The notes below the pieces were generated by a model. That model saw only the letters and a program-made list of their open reading frames with translations, searched no databases and had not been told where the DNA came from. A stretch of 64,000 nucleotides of DNA from Rhynchosporium graminicola (taxonomy: Eukaryota; Ascomycota; Leotiomycetes; Helotiales; Ploettnerulaceae), in contig FJUW01000013.1 in NCBI GenBank assembly GCA_900074885.1, positions 601,580-665,579 of the forward strand. The letters run 5' to 3'. Within the stretch, counting starts at the first letter, position 1. Each line of letters begins with the position of its first letter. The translations under genes were made by a program, and so were the position numbers. This document shows positions 33,771-45,017 of this stretch, one piece after another.

Positions 33771-34510
33771 ATGTTCACAGGAATAGTAGAAATAATAGGA
33801 GGTATGTGTAAGACTAGGCTTCACTGAATTACTATTGACATTGTACAGTTGTCTCCGAACTTAATGCTCAGTCCGAGGATGGTGGCACAACACTCACCAT
33901 CGCAAACGCCTCGGAGATCCTCGACGATTGCCATCTGGGCGACAGCATCAGCGTCAATGGAACTTGTCTCACCGTTACCGCCTTCGATAAATCGACATTC
34001 AAAGTTGGCGTCGCTCCCGAAACCCTGCGAAGAACAAATCTCGGCTCCCTCAGACAGAACAGCAATGTCAATCTAGAACGAGCTGTATCAGCAAGCACGC
34101 GAATGGGCGGGCATTTCGTGCAAGGACATGTCGACACTGTAGGAACAATTTTGAATGTCGAGCCAGATGGAAATGCTTTAACCTTCAGGTTCCAGCCGAG
34201 GGATAAGAGTGTCTTGAGATACGTGGTGGAGAAGGGATATGTTACGCTTGATGGGGCGAGCTTGACTGTCACGAAGGTGGATGATGAGAAAGGGTGGTGG
34301 GAGGTCATGCTCATTGCGTATACGCAGGAGAAGGTCGTAACAGCAAGCAAGAAGCCAGGCGATGAGGTCAATGTCGAGGTTGACCAGATTGGAAAGTATG
34401 TAGAGAAAGCGGTGGAGGGGTACTTATCGAACGGAAGCAATGGGGAGCCGGCAATCCTGCAGAAGATGGTTGAGAGGATCGTTGATGCCAAGCTGAGAGC
34501 AGCCAAGTAG
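33771..34510 (+). CDS. RIB5: Riboflavin synthase
   Basis: A 31-nt first exon (33771-33801) and exon 2 (33849-34510), split by a 47-nt intron, give 230 aa. The start M-F-T-G-I-V-E-I-I-G is diagnostic. The two lumazine-binding repeats are visible: D-S-I-S-V-N-G-T-C-L-T-V-T and G-V-A-P-E-T-L-R-R-T-N-L in the first, then G-G-H-F-V-Q-G-H-V-D-T-V-G and Y-V-T-L-D-G-A-S-L-T-V-T in the second. The enzyme dismutates two 6,7-dimethyl-8-ribityllumazine molecules to riboflavin in the cytosol. The tail G-E-P-A-I-L-Q-K-M-V-E-R-I-V is typical of fungal forms. Without the tiny first exon the protein would lack its diagnostic N-terminus. Confidence 0.97.
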
Positions 34511-34542
34511 TGAATCGTTCAATTGATTGATATTATGTCCAC

Positions 34543-35034
34543 TTATGCCGCCCGTCTCTGTTTCCTATTCCCTTGAGCAGCGACCGGCTCCTCTGGAATC
34601 TTTCCGGCTTGTGCACCGCCCATCATACCTTTAGCCATGCCGAACAATCCATATCCCTTGTACATGCCATAAGCCGGGACAATACCCCAAACGATCCAGC
34701 CCCAGTTTCCAAAGGTAATGACCGAGATCAGAGAAAGCCAGGTCACCCAGACAATATCGAACATGTATTCCGTCAATCCAGGCGCGGCGAGATCTTCTCC
34801 GGCACTCTTCAAAGTCTTGGTAGCGGCATCGTACTTGGGGCGGCCAGATGTCTCGAGGATGAACTCAGCGATGACTGAGGGAATGGAGAGGATGGTCCAC
34901 GCAAGGAGGGAGCGGCGTTTGATGAAGAGGTTGAAGAGAAGGAAGATGCCGTTGGCGGCTGCGGTGCCGATGTGGAGATTGTTCAAGCTTGCGGTGTTGG
35001 CTTTCGCGCGATCTTTCTTCGCCTTTTGCGCCAT
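34543..35034 (-). CDS. SND2: SND2/TMEM208 family ER membrane protein
   Basis: Intronless, 163 aa starting M-A-Q-K-A-K-K-D-R-A-K-A-N. This ATG is preferred over one 23 codons upstream because family members begin this way. Hydrophobic segments lie at ~24-39, ~45-60 and ~100-130 (F-D-I-V-W-V-T-W-L-S-L-I-S-V-I, W-G-W-I-V-W-G-I-V-P-A-Y). A polar, basic tail ends G-N-R-K-Q-R-R-A-A. Snd2 is part of the SRP-independent pathway that targets membrane proteins to the ER; the window also holds GET2 of the tail-anchored route. Only 32 bp separate its stop from the RIB5 stop, so the convergent 3' UTRs must overlap. Confidence 0.9.
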   Translation of the reverse strand: MAQKAKKDRAKANTASLNNLHIGTAAANGIFLLFNLFIKRRSLLAWTILSIPSVIAEFILETSGRPKYDAATKTLKSAGEDLAAPGLTEYMFDIVWVTWLSLISVITFGNWGWIVWGIVPAYGMYKGYGLFGMAKGMMGGAQAGKIPEEPVAAQGNRKQRRAA

Positions 35035-36233
35035 TGTGATGTTAGATTGTGAGGTTGATATTCTTAAGAAATGTTGGAAACTGAGCTCCAGCTTTTGTTT
35101 CACACCCGCGCTGCGCTAGATTCTTGGCTCGCTTACAGTGGAAAGAGAAAGGTGTTTGTTTTGGTTCCTCTCCTCTCCCAGCCCCAGATCTAATAAGAAG
35201 TCCTAAGTAGCTTCCAATATTCAGTGCGCACAGAATTCGAAGTCAGGTCTTATTACCTCTCAAGCATAATCGAGTTCCCTAATAGAGGCGGGCAAAATGT
35301 CTTTACTGCACAGATTCTTCCACTTTTTCTACATATTTTCTCCATGTTCTTGAAATCTATGATCTAATTTGGGAAAGTATTACGACTTCTCTTCGTGGAA
35401 GCGCTCACGTGCGACGCTTATAGCTCTGTTCGCAATGGATTTGGTTACACTGAAAATTCTGTACTTGATTACATGGATACGTACTTCCAAGTTCTTGGTT
35501 ACGAAGCTCGGCTACGTGGAACTGTGGGGATGGAAACTCCTTGAAAACAGAGCAGGCAGAGGAGAAACGCACTTTCATCGTCCGATCCGTATCACACAGA
35601 GAGAGTCTAAAGGTAGACTCCACTCAGAAGAGACTCCATCATGCGTGGTGTGCTTTTTGTTTGCCTGCTCCGGTATCCTAAATATTATGCCTTGTTTTGT
35701 TTACGTCTTTGCACTGCAGCTTACAATGTCCCGGGCGAACTGCGGGATTAGTAACAAGGTAATCATTTGTTACGAGTCCTTGTTGACAACCATACAGAAG
35801 CTTTATTTGAATGTGTAGGTTTGGTGAGCAATTTATTTTACAAGCTTTATACAACATTCAGGAGACACTGGGCATCTGGCGAGCCCTTGCTTTGCATTGT
35901 GTTGCACAACGCGTGTATTGTAAGCTTTTGAGCCTCACGATCTGTGACATATTGTAAGATCGGCAGGAAGAAAGCCAGAGGTCACGCGATAATGACGTCC
36001 ACATTGAACCATTCTTCCCTCACTATCAGAATTGCAACCAGAAGGATTTTCAAGAGCCTGGAGTCCAGGTATGGTAATTGTTAAGCGATAGACTGTATAC
36101 TGAGTACATTAAATCATCCAGGTATCGCTGCCACCAAAACGCCGCCGAGATCATTCTAACATCGGTATACACCTATCCAATTGAACGCCGAAATCAAATC
36201 GTCCCATCATGCTAACTCCAGCGACAGATACTT
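35035..36233. other. Intergenic region
   Basis: 1.2 kb upstream of SND2 and downstream of MET16, both on the minus strand. An open stretch at 35369-35818 has no domain or splice context. No gene supported. Confidence 0.5.
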
Positions 36234-37172
36234 TTATGCAGTAATATCCTCAACATGCTCCTGTTTTAACCCAACTTCACCCAACTTAGCTACCAACTCT
36301 TCTTGTTGTCTCTTCTGCTCAGCCTCATACAAGAACTGCGCATACTTGCTTCTCTTGTTGTGGATACCGCATTCTGTCTTTGCCTGTCCCTTCCATCTAC
36401 CAGCTCTCTCATCCTCTCCTTCCTTCACCGGCTCAGTCGAGTGCCAATCTCCAACACTCTTGTATCCCTTGTTCAGCAACTTGTTGTATGGAACATTGTT
36501 GCTCTTGATGTAGTCATCAACTTGCTTGAAGCTCCATCCAGCCAAAGGGTTGATCTTGATTAGGCCAGCGTCATCAATCTCAATGATATCAAGCGATTCT
36601 CGCTTGGCGCCTTGTGACCGACGGCGTCCAGTCAAGACAGCTGCTACGGAAAGATCAGAGTATGCTCTTTGTGCTGGCTCAACCTTCGCAACCCAGTCGT
36701 ATAGTTGCTCGTTGGTCTTCCATAATTCCTTGCCGTGTCGTGCTTCAAATTCGGCCGTTGTGCTGACTCCTTCTGGCTTGTAGACGTGGAGATGTACGTT
36801 GGGATACCGAGCCTTTGTCCTCTCGACCAAGTCGAGGGTCTCTTGGAAGTGGTAGAGTGTATCGAGGAAGATGGCATCAATTGATGGAGCTGATGGAGTC
36901 TCGGTCTGAAGTTTTGAAAGCATGTCAAGTGTGACGAGACCCGAGACACCGAAAGCGGTGGTTTGGTAGAGATTGGGGAATGTGATCTTGGACCATCTTA
37001 AGATATCAATGGGTTCCAGGTTATTTAGGGTGTTGTTTAGGAATTTGAGATGTTGTTTCGAGAGGATGACTGGTGATAGAGACGCAGCTGAGGATGCTCC
37101 AGAAGCATATCCAGATTCGAGGTTCGATTGGTTCGATTGGTTCGAACTGGTCGATTCTCGGTGGACACCCAT
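36234..37172 (-). CDS. MET16: Phosphoadenosine phosphosulfate (PAPS) reductase
   Basis: Intronless, 312 aa. A Ser/Asn-rich N-terminal extension of ~35 residues precedes the enzyme. The PP-loop-type nucleotide site is T-A-F-G-V-S-G-L-V-T-L-D-M-L (residues ~72-85). Further marks are I-F-L-D-T-L-Y-H-F-Q-E-T, V-L-T-G-R-R-R-S-Q-G and I-N-P-L-A-G-W-S. The catalytic cysteine is in T-E-C-G-I-H (C268). It reduces PAPS to sulfite with thioredoxin in sulfate assimilation; the window also encodes a cysteine synthase 21 kb away. The gene is divergent from KTI12 with a 593-bp spacer. No binding site for the sulfur regulator is obvious by eye. Confidence 0.96.
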   Translation of the reverse strand: MGVHRESTSSNQSNQSNLESGYASGASSAASLSPVILSKQHLKFLNNTLNNLEPIDILRWSKITFPNLYQTTAFGVSGLVTLDMLSKLQTETPSAPSIDAIFLDTLYHFQETLDLVERTKARYPNVHLHVYKPEGVSTTAEFEARHGKELWKTNEQLYDWVAKVEPAQRAYSDLSVAAVLTGRRRSQGAKRESLDIIEIDDAGLIKINPLAGWSFKQVDDYIKSNNVPYNKLLNKGYKSVGDWHSTEPVKEGEDERAGRWKGQAKTECGIHNKRSKYAQFLYEAEQKRQQEELVAKLGEVGLKQEHVEDITA

Positions 37173-37765
37173 TTTGACTTATACAATTTCCTTGTTGCGG
37201 GTATTACTTGAAGTGGTGATGGGGATGATAATGAGAACTTAGATGGTCACGGTGGCATGTATTTCTTCTGGGTATTCAAGGAGAAGGAGGGGGAGGATGA
37301 GGAGAGGAGATGGCTATTATGGGACATGGCTGATAGTATTGTGATTATCAATTCACCACTATTCGCACGCAATTTGGGGGGTTTGAGCGATGGTAATAGT
37401 GGGGCAGTGTCGATGGCGACATCGATGTTCGTAACAAGTTTGCGATGGCGTGCTTGTTGTGGCGGTTTTCGCTTTGTTTCGATCTTTGCGGAAGACATGC
37501 TTAGGTAATCAGATTTTGGATTTGAGAGCAGGGAGAAGCGAACAAATCAAACTTTGACTGACAAAGCTTGGTCGATGACAATTTGGCTGATCTCCCGCTA
37601 TCGGGACGGCGGCTCAACTACTGTACAGTAGTGAGTGACCTATGACCTCGAGGATTAGAAGCTTCAGCTGGAACGGGGAAACTCCGGCGATCATGCCAAT
37701 CGACCACCGAAATTTGTTTGAGAATCTAAGCCTCCTCTCAGCCTTTTCAGCCTTCAAAGACCACC
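37173..37765. promoter_or_regulatory. Divergent promoter region between MET16 and KTI12
   Basis: 593 bp. An 83-codon minus-strand open frame (37247-37498) has a GGAG/AAGGAGG-rich complement and no domain, so I treat it as non-coding. The leader of KTI12 is CT-rich at about 37730-37765. Confidence 0.5.
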
Positions 37766-38780
37766 ATGCCTGTGAGTTATACTACAATTAATCTTCTCTA
37801 AATATTCAAGACCATTGCTAACATACCAGCTCTAGCTCATAATCCTCACCGGGTATCCAACATCCGGGAAAACCCATCGTGCAACTCAATTGCAAAACTA
37901 TCTTACTACACAAATATCCAGTCTACCCAGCAGCTCACCCAACTCATCCCTACGAGTCCATCTCATATCCGACCATACACTAGCAATTTCTCGTGACGTT
38001 TACAATCTCTCAAGTAAAACACAACATGAACGCTCTAACAACGCTTCCGAGAAGGATGCGCGAGCCACGATTTATGCAGCCGTCAAACGTGTATTGAGCG
38101 ATAAAGATATCGTGATCTTGGATGGAGCGAATTACATCAAAGGCTGGCGATATCAGTTATATTGCGAGGCAAAAGCAGTACGGACGACACATTGCGTGGT
38201 GCACGTCGGAACAGCGGTGGAGAAAGCGAAGAGTGTGAATGCGGAACGTTTGTCAAAGGTTGATGGTGAGGGAGACGTAAAAGAAGAGGATTTGCCATAC
38301 GCCGAGGACTGCTGGGAAAATCTGGTCTTTAGATATGAAGAGCCGAATGGATTCACGCGCTGGGATAGTCCGCTCTTTACGGTCGTTTGGGACGATGAAC
38401 AGCCGCCTAACGAAGCCATCTGGGAATCGATTTTTGGATCTGAGAATGGGAAGAAGGTCGTCCAAGCTAACAGGGCGACAATTCTGAAGGCAGCGAGCAG
38501 CGAGGATTATCTCTATGAGTTAGATAAGTCTACGCAGAGTATTCTGAACAGGATATTGGAATGGGCGAAGGACCATCCTGGAGAAGGTGGTGGGGAGGTC
38601 AATGTCGGAGACGGGGAAGAAGAATTAATTGTCGAATTACCTGCAAACCAGGTTGGTTTGCCTGCTTTGCAGAGGATGAGAAGACAGTTCATCTCGTTGA
38701 ATCGGCGAGATTCTGTGCCAGTAAAGAGAATCAGGGAAAGTTTTGTTGGATATCTCAATGCTGCATTCGAAACGGCATGA
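37766..38780 (+). CDS. KTI12: Elongator-associated P-loop protein Kti12
   Basis: Exon 1 is just six coding bases (37766-37771, M-P). A 64-nt intron precedes exon 2 (37836-38780), giving 316 aa. The acceptor at 37835 was chosen because it yields M-P-L-I-I-L-T-G-Y-P-T-S-G-K-T, with the P-loop G-Y-P-T-S-G-K-T at residues 8-15. Other marks are L-I-S-D-H, V-I-L-D-G-A-N-Y-I-K-G-W-R-Y-Q-L, R-Y-E-E-P-N-G-F-T-R-W-D-S-P-L-F, and the C-terminal F-I-S-L-N-R. Kti12 is the ATPase partner of Elongator and carries tRNA for wobble-uridine modification. The ORF alone would miss the Walker A motif start, so the mini-exon matters. Confidence 0.95.
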
Positions 38781-40639
38781 AAGCTGTCTAGCACACTATT
38801 GGAGTTATGGATTGGGAGATACCCTGGCGTTTTGGCTTTTTGATGGATAAACAAAAGCATGGTTATTCACTTGAATTTCGCTCGTTCGAGCGCTACACAA
38901 AATCTCGTCTTGGTGTCTCACTTATTCTAGGTCTGTTTAATCCACAACGCAAGATCCCCGCGCCATTTCACCGCCTTCTTATCACCACTCATCAGCGACA
39001 GCGGCGGACTAGTTGACTATATGATTTTATAACCCTCACCACCAGTCCCCCTTCTCGCAAACTCTCCTTCCACAACTCACAAAATCCTTCATCGAATCCA
39101 CAATTCTCATCTCTGGGTCAAATTCGCCAACAGCAACATCAATCCTTTCGTGAACGCCCAAGTCTTCCCATTGCCTACCATCCCCAAGCTCTCTAACAAA
39201 TCAGACACCTTTTTCATTGATGTCTTCTGCATCACACATAGTAGGTCCGAAGATCTGCTTTACGACACCTCCACCACGCTTCAAAAGTGCACGGTACAGC
39301 CAGCTCCATTCACCTCTTAACACCACACTCTTCCCTATGGTAACACCGAACCTCATTTTCTGCTCACTAACTCCCCTAGCAAGCAAAGAGTTTGAAACAT
39401 AACACTTACACTACCCACCGAATTCTCAGACAAGTTAACCTCTCTCCCCCTTTCCTCTTTCTCTCACACAAAACGATCAATCCAACTCATCCATCAATTA
39501 ACAAGATATCCTCTCCACTGCTGTGCCATCTCGCTCCTTCCACTCCATGTTCATGATCCAGCCTTCTATCATTAGAGATTATCATCATAGCACCTCTCTG
39601 TACAAAGACCGCTCCAATGTCAGCAAGCACCAACCCATCTCTGCCAGCTTATTCCATCTTACTACCGACTCCAACACCGGAGAAAAGTAAGATAGGAACA
39701 GGATTCGATGAACACTCGGTCACGGAGAAATAACCAGCGAGTGCATGCCGGGTATAGGATTCTTACTCGAGTGTGGTGAAAGATATGGAATGAAGGCGGC
39801 GCGTTGGGAGAGAAAGAGTTCAGGGGAGTTTGCAAAGGTGCCGGCACGGAATTCCCGTAATAGAGATAGGTGGTGCATGGTGTGGATTCGATCTGTTCGG
39901 AATGTTCTTCCTGCAATCAAATAGACTCGAGAAAGTAAGGAATTAAGGGTACTAGAGTTGCTGTTGTGACGTTGGCTTGATTATTATAGAGAGTATAGAA
40001 TTGATAGAGAGCAGAGTCAAGCGGTACGAGGACTCATGGAACATCGGAAGCATCGTGAATTTTAGACTATGTCCAAAATCCGACATGAAGACGATTGAGT
40101 CTTCGGCATCGGCATACTGAACACCAAGACTTCTAATTGAGATACTTACAGGGTTCCGAGAATTGTGGCCGTCGGGATTTCTGCTTACCCCCAGTTACCC
40201 CACATTTACTCTTGAGAACTCGCTTAATTAGCGCTGGCGGGGTAAACTCGCTTAAGTTATGTTGACATTTGTGCATTTTCACTCGGCTTCACAAATCCGA
40301 GCAAACGAAAGAATGTGTCATAATTCGTAGTAGTTTTGAATTTGTCTGTTAGGTTTATTTGAGCTTCCCAACACCTCTAGCAGCAATGCAGCAACACCTA
40401 GCGAGAACCCATCTTTCATGATCACTACCTCCGTACCGAGAGCTCCTTGGACTTCCTCCCTGCTAAACAAGAGAATATCTAATATCCACTCGAACAACCA
40501 AACGAAAAGAGCCATTACACCACGCTATGCAACAGTATAGGCAAAAGAAAAATAAAAAGGTATCATCCGAGGCATTATACAAAACATGACATCCTGCAGT
40601 CGCAAAAACGATACATCGGAACCGAGGACGTCTTCTCCA
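38781..40639. other. Intergenic interval with possible gene remnant
   Basis: 1.86 kb with no intact gene. The minus strand at about 39030-39920 has protein-like but frame-broken stretches (separate entry). 39960-40640 shows nothing recognised. Confidence 0.5.
39030..39920 (-). pseudogene. Possible gene remnant, family not recognised
   Basis: Minus-strand fragments have coding-like composition: 39920-39720 with S-Q-R-A-A-F-I-P-Y-L-S-P, 39386-39201 with a W-S-W-L-Y-R-A-L-L and Q-I-F-G-P-T-M-C-D-A-E-D-I-N pattern, and continuing coding-like sequence toward 39030 in another frame (M-R-I-V-D-S-M-K-D-F). They are separated by stops and frame changes without clear introns. A decayed gene is the simplest reading, at low confidence. 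No function is proposed. Confidence 0.25.
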
Positions 40640-42234
40640 CTAAGGCGTTCTTGGCTTTTTCCAATAGTATTGCTGGAAAGCATTAGTTAGGACACAAGAG
40701 GGTTTGGTTTGTAGAGGAAAGAATTTACCTTGTGCTGCTTTCGACAGTTTCTCAAACTTGGCTTTCGCAACCCATCAACTACTGCTGCTCTTCTGTTTTC
40801 ATCGGTATCCTCATCTGGTATGTAGTAATATTCGCTCTCGAGCGCCTTTCCCGCAGCATCCTTCCCTTCCCTGTGGATCTTTCCTATGCAGGCAGCCGCA
40901 TTCAACATCTTGCGCAAGTCATCCTTGGAAAGACCTCTGTTTTCAGTATAGGTTGAGCTTGCACCTTTCAATTCAGCTGGTAAGTGGTTCAAGATGACTG
41001 AGAGTGGTGTTGAGGAGAGACGCGAAAATGCAAGCTGATTCACGACATGATTAACAACTGGAACGGAATCTGCTTCGTTTGTAGATTCTGAGCTGGATCT
41101 GACTTGGGGAGAGGATGAGAAGTCACGGCCTCGAGGCTGTTCTGGTGAGCCAGCAGCAGTGAAAGATGCCATACGGGCAGATATATCAGCACCATGAGGA
41201 CCAAAGGAATGCACGACTGGGTCATTCTCCTCATCAGGATCATTTTCAGGCTCACTGAGATCACTCGACTGGCTTTCAACTGCAAAAGATGTTGCAGGCT
41301 GTGTCGAAACAAATGATTCTCCTTCCACGATTTCAGGACGTTCTTTAGGAGATGGCGCATCTTCGTACACTTTGACCTCACTAGGCTCTGGACTGTCAGA
41401 GAAGAGGTCGGCCAGATTAGTTGAGGATATTGAAGGCCCTGCAGGCGTTGGCGAAACGGGAGATGCGATACGTTGTCCACGACGAAGAGGACTTGACGCA
41501 ATCATCTGTCCGTGAGCACTGACAGCAGAAGCACGGCCTCGCGGTGAGCTCTCTTCGTCCCATGAAGAATCAGTCTGAGCTCCAACGGAATGATTGCGAT
41601 CCCTTCCTGGCCAGGCGATCAATACTCGAGCATCTTGCACATCCAACATAATCTCAGCGAACTCGGTCTCTGATGTGAAAGTGTCGTCTCTCGCCAACTC
41701 CCATGTCCGACCTTGACAGTGTAGCTTTACTCCATTCCATCCCTTGCACTTTATCTCCACCTTATTTGGTTCCAGGGGAACAGACGCAGAGATGTACCGG
41801 GCTTCAACGTGGACTCGAGAAATTAGTCGGTTTGCAGAGAGTTGGTAGTGTGACGAGTTGCTAGATCTTCCCATTCGCAGGACTTCCCCATTTTCAGGAA
41901 GAATAACCGAGGGAACTGCTGAAAGAGGAGCTCGTTCAGACGCGGAAGATTGTGTGCGTTGCGGGTTTGGTCGTGTGTGGACTCGCGGTGGTGAAGAAGA
42001 AAGAATACCAGTTGTAGAGGTGGGAATTGGCGTAGGGTATTTAGAGTAAGCATGTTCGCGTCCAGAAGGTGGAGATCGAGCCTGCCTCTTCGAGGGTCGA
42101 GGGAAACCTGGCGACGAGGAGAACGGCTCGAACGCGGGCAGAAGTGATGGAGCTGGACGCTTCACACCTGCTGTGGAAAGTAGACTTGGCTGAGCGTTCA
42201 TTTTACTGGGAGAGGATTCCATCATGACAGACAT
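40640..42234 (-). CDS. FHA-domain protein, Plm2/Tos4-like putative transcription factor
   Basis: Exon 1 (42234-40729) and a 33-nt last exon (40672-40640), separated by a 56-nt intron with a CTAAC branch, give 512 aa. Residues 1-105 are disordered and Ser/Pro-rich. The FHA domain (~110-195) shows L-R-M-G-R-S-S-N-S-S-H-Y-Q, N-R-L-I-S-R-V-H-V and N-G-V-K-L-H-C. A long acidic Ser-rich region follows. A C-terminal conserved helical block (L-S-K-D-D-L-R-K-M-L-N-A-A-A-C-I-G-K-I-H-R) ends R-K-Q-H-K then Q-Y-Y-W-K-K-P in the mini last exon. Yeast Plm2/Tos4 are G1/S- and DNA-damage-responsive chromatin factors; a similar role is inferred. Without the last exon the conserved tail is replaced by intron-read residues. 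Confidence 0.88.
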
Positions 42235-42840
42235 CTATCTTGACTATCCACGAGGATTGCAGACTTTTTGACGTGCAGCAAGAGCGCGTTGCACGCGACT
42301 AAATCCACTTCTGATATTGGCCCAATTCAGTAGGATGCGAGGATATTTCAACATTCGAGAACACGTATGATAATTTCTTTTGAAAGTGAAGAAGGGGGAT
42401 GAGGTGGAGTTTTAAAGGTCAGAAACCTGGTCGAGCTGTGCTTCAGTTTTCGAAGGCTGGGTGATGGGTCGAGGAGGACTAGCGTGTTCTGATGCCAAGA
42501 AGTCGCGCTCGCGTGAAGCGAAGCTGCCCGCAATGATCACTTCAGGGCAAGCTCAAGCACTTTACAGGGCAGACGCGAGATGTGTGATTCGACTCCGGCT
42601 TCTAATTCCAACCAGATTACAACACTGCTCCACTATGTATAACTTATGGAACTGAGATATGCACGCAAAGCTGAGTTTTCGTACGTGCATCAAGAGTACA
42701 AAAGACATTACGTTTCAGTGAAACTCTTATTCATAATTAACATCAATTCTGAGAACCTAAAGGACCTTTCTTACGATCTCCAATGACAGAACTGTACTAC
42801 TGGTGTCTCTGAGTATAATCAAGCAGTTTCAAACTCATCA
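42235..42840. other. Intergenic region
   Basis: 606 bp between two minus-strand genes: promoter of the FHA gene and 3' UTR of PHO13. No gene seen. Confidence 0.5.
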
Positions 42841-43917
42841 TCATCCTCTCAGATCACTCAGCTTATCTACATAATATGCTGGGACAGTAGGCGCTCCTTC
42901 AGCTTCCCACTCCTCCTTCTTACTAACACCAGTCAAGACCGCCAAAGTTCCTCCCAGCTTTCCCTCGATTCCGAACTGAATGTCAGTATTCAATCTGTCT
43001 CCGACCATACACGCCCTTTTGCGATCGAACTGAAATTTGCCTTCTATCGAGTCCATCATCGCCTGACTTGGCTTCCCCAACGCCGTAGGTTGCTGTCCAG
43101 TCATATTTATCAGAGGTATCGTAATCGATCCCGCGCCAGGGAAGAAAGTATGACTGTTAGGCAGCGTACTATCCAGGTTGGTAGCAAGAAATACGGCTCC
43201 TCGTCTGAGATAGTGGTATCCGTGGGACAGCTTCAAGTAATTGACGTGGAAATCCAGCCCAGCCAACACAATGCCAACATTATCATCTAGCAAAGATCCG
43301 TCCGCAATACCCGTATAGTCTTCTGGTGTGAAATCCCGCCTGTATGCTGGGTCTGTTCCTCCGATGAAATCTATACCCTCAGACTTAAGCTCTGTCTCAA
43401 TACCGCTTTCACCTAAAACATAAACCTTATTCTTGGGACCTGGTAGCTTGAGGATGCGTGAGATATAGATGGCGGAAGAGTATGCGGATCCGAAGATTTC
43501 TTCGACATTGCTGGGTATTCCCATGGACGTGAGCTTCTTCTGGTATTCTGCGCGGGATTTCGTAGAGTTGTTGGTGACGAAGACGACTTTCTTGCCTGGG
43601 TGTTTGTCAATACATGCTCAAGATGGAGGGGTAGCGGGGTAAATATACCTCTTGATCTCAGCATCTCTAATGTCTCGACTGTTCCTGGGAACAGATGCTC
43701 GCCGGACCACAGGACTCCTGGAGAGTGTCAGTGGGTATTGGTATTATTATCGGTATAAGATACCATCACAATCGAGCAGGAAGATCTGGATTGCGAATTA
43801 GTGAGAGTTTGGGAAGCTGGAAGTTCGGTCCGGACAGTTTAAACGCACGTCGAATTGGTCAATGAATTCATTGATAGCAGCCGTATCTCCTGAGAGATAT
43901 TTCGCGGTGGATGACAT
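42841..43917 (-). CDS. PHO13: 4-nitrophenylphosphatase / 2-phosphoglycolate phosphatase, HAD superfamily
   Basis: Four minus-strand exons (43917-43849, 43785-43764, 43717-43649, 43595-42841) encode 304 aa. Exon 2 is 22 nt and exon 3 is 69 nt. HAD motif I is split by an intron: F-L-L-D-C-D-G-V-L-W (nucleophile D28, D30). Motif II is V-F-V-T-N-N-S-T-K-S (~58-66). The C2-type cap follows (F-G-S-A-Y-S-S-A, V-G-I-V-L-A-G-L-D-F-H-V-N-Y). Motif III/IV is L-G-K-P and M-V-G-D-R-L-N-T-D-I-Q-F-G. The enzyme clears toxic metabolic side products such as 2-phosphoglycolate. Length and motif spacing match the fungal family. Confidence 0.95.
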
Positions 43918-45017
43918 CGTGCTGAAAGCGAAAATTTGTATTGTGAGTCCAATGTGCACCTCGGTCTGTTGATGAGCTCTGAGCCGATGCGGCTGTCAGG
44001 TACCTGCCTAAGTTTGGGCGGCCGGATGAGCTGTCATGGCCCCCACTTTGTCAGGATTTCGACAGCTGGGCGCGTCAGAGTTTAATTCTTTGAGCTTCCA
44101 AGAAGGAATCAAATTTTTCCTATAGTATATATGTTTAGCCTCTTGCAGCTGACCACTTGTCCGGCAAGTTTCCGCGTCTTTTAGTTCCTATTTTTCTTAT
44201 GCCAGGAATTTCTTAGCAGTTGTCTTACACCGGGGTTAGGCCAATTCGTCCCTGTCAAAAGTCGTGAACTGACATGTACGAGGTACGGTGGACTTTTATA
44301 CCCCGATCCTAGAGTTGCAGAAGTATCGTAGCATATCAATCAATGCTAAGGCATTTCACGTATTGTTCACAATCTGGTAACTTTGCAAAGGCACAAACTT
44401 GGTCGTACGTCCACTATACATTTTGATTTATCCCTTCCCTCCCCCCCGCCGGAAGCGAATCGGCTCAACCTCCTCGCGTGTCGCGAAGTCATAATTTCGA
44501 GTTGCGAGGATACCTACCTAGGTACCGATTTGATTGTCTGGCCCTTAAACTGCAGATAAATTTCGTGTAACTTTCCCATACAGTGACGACGTATACGGAC
44601 ACGGTTGTGAACATAGCTCATGAACTGCACTTTGATATTTGCCGAGGCTTGCGAACCTTAACATTAGTGGCTACATTCGCCCTTCATGTACTAGACTCAG
44701 CTTCGGTCTAATCAGTACATGATACGACCACCCCAGACTGATTATATGATCTCGTAGCTCGCTCGGACTTTAGTCAGTTGAGATCCTTTTATTATCATCA
44801 CTAGCGCATTTTGACCTTTGTGCAGATTTCAGCCCAGCCTCGCGTATGTCTGTTGACACCCCACACGCACTAAAAGATCCAGTCTTGACTCCGTCAAGTT
44901 TGTATCTTACTTTGGCTCCAGGCATGGGTCGACACAATCCAATTCTCTTAGCCAGGAACGCCGGAAGCCTACCTGAGCCGAGCTCTCATACTCCACCATG
45001 CTCCCTTCCGATCGTCC
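43918..45017. other. Intergenic region
   Basis: 1.1 kb with no supported gene. It lies upstream of PHO13 and downstream of SPT10. AT-rich near 44100-44150. A plus-strand open stretch (44846-45031) has no domain. Confidence 0.5.

Noticed and set aside
35369..35818. 149-codon plus-strand open frame
   Set aside because: No domain, poor start context, unlike neighbouring genes in codon use.
37247..37498. 83-codon minus-strand open frame between MET16 and KTI12
   Set aside because: Low-complexity Ser/Leu-rich end and no recognisable similarity; better explained as divergent promoter.
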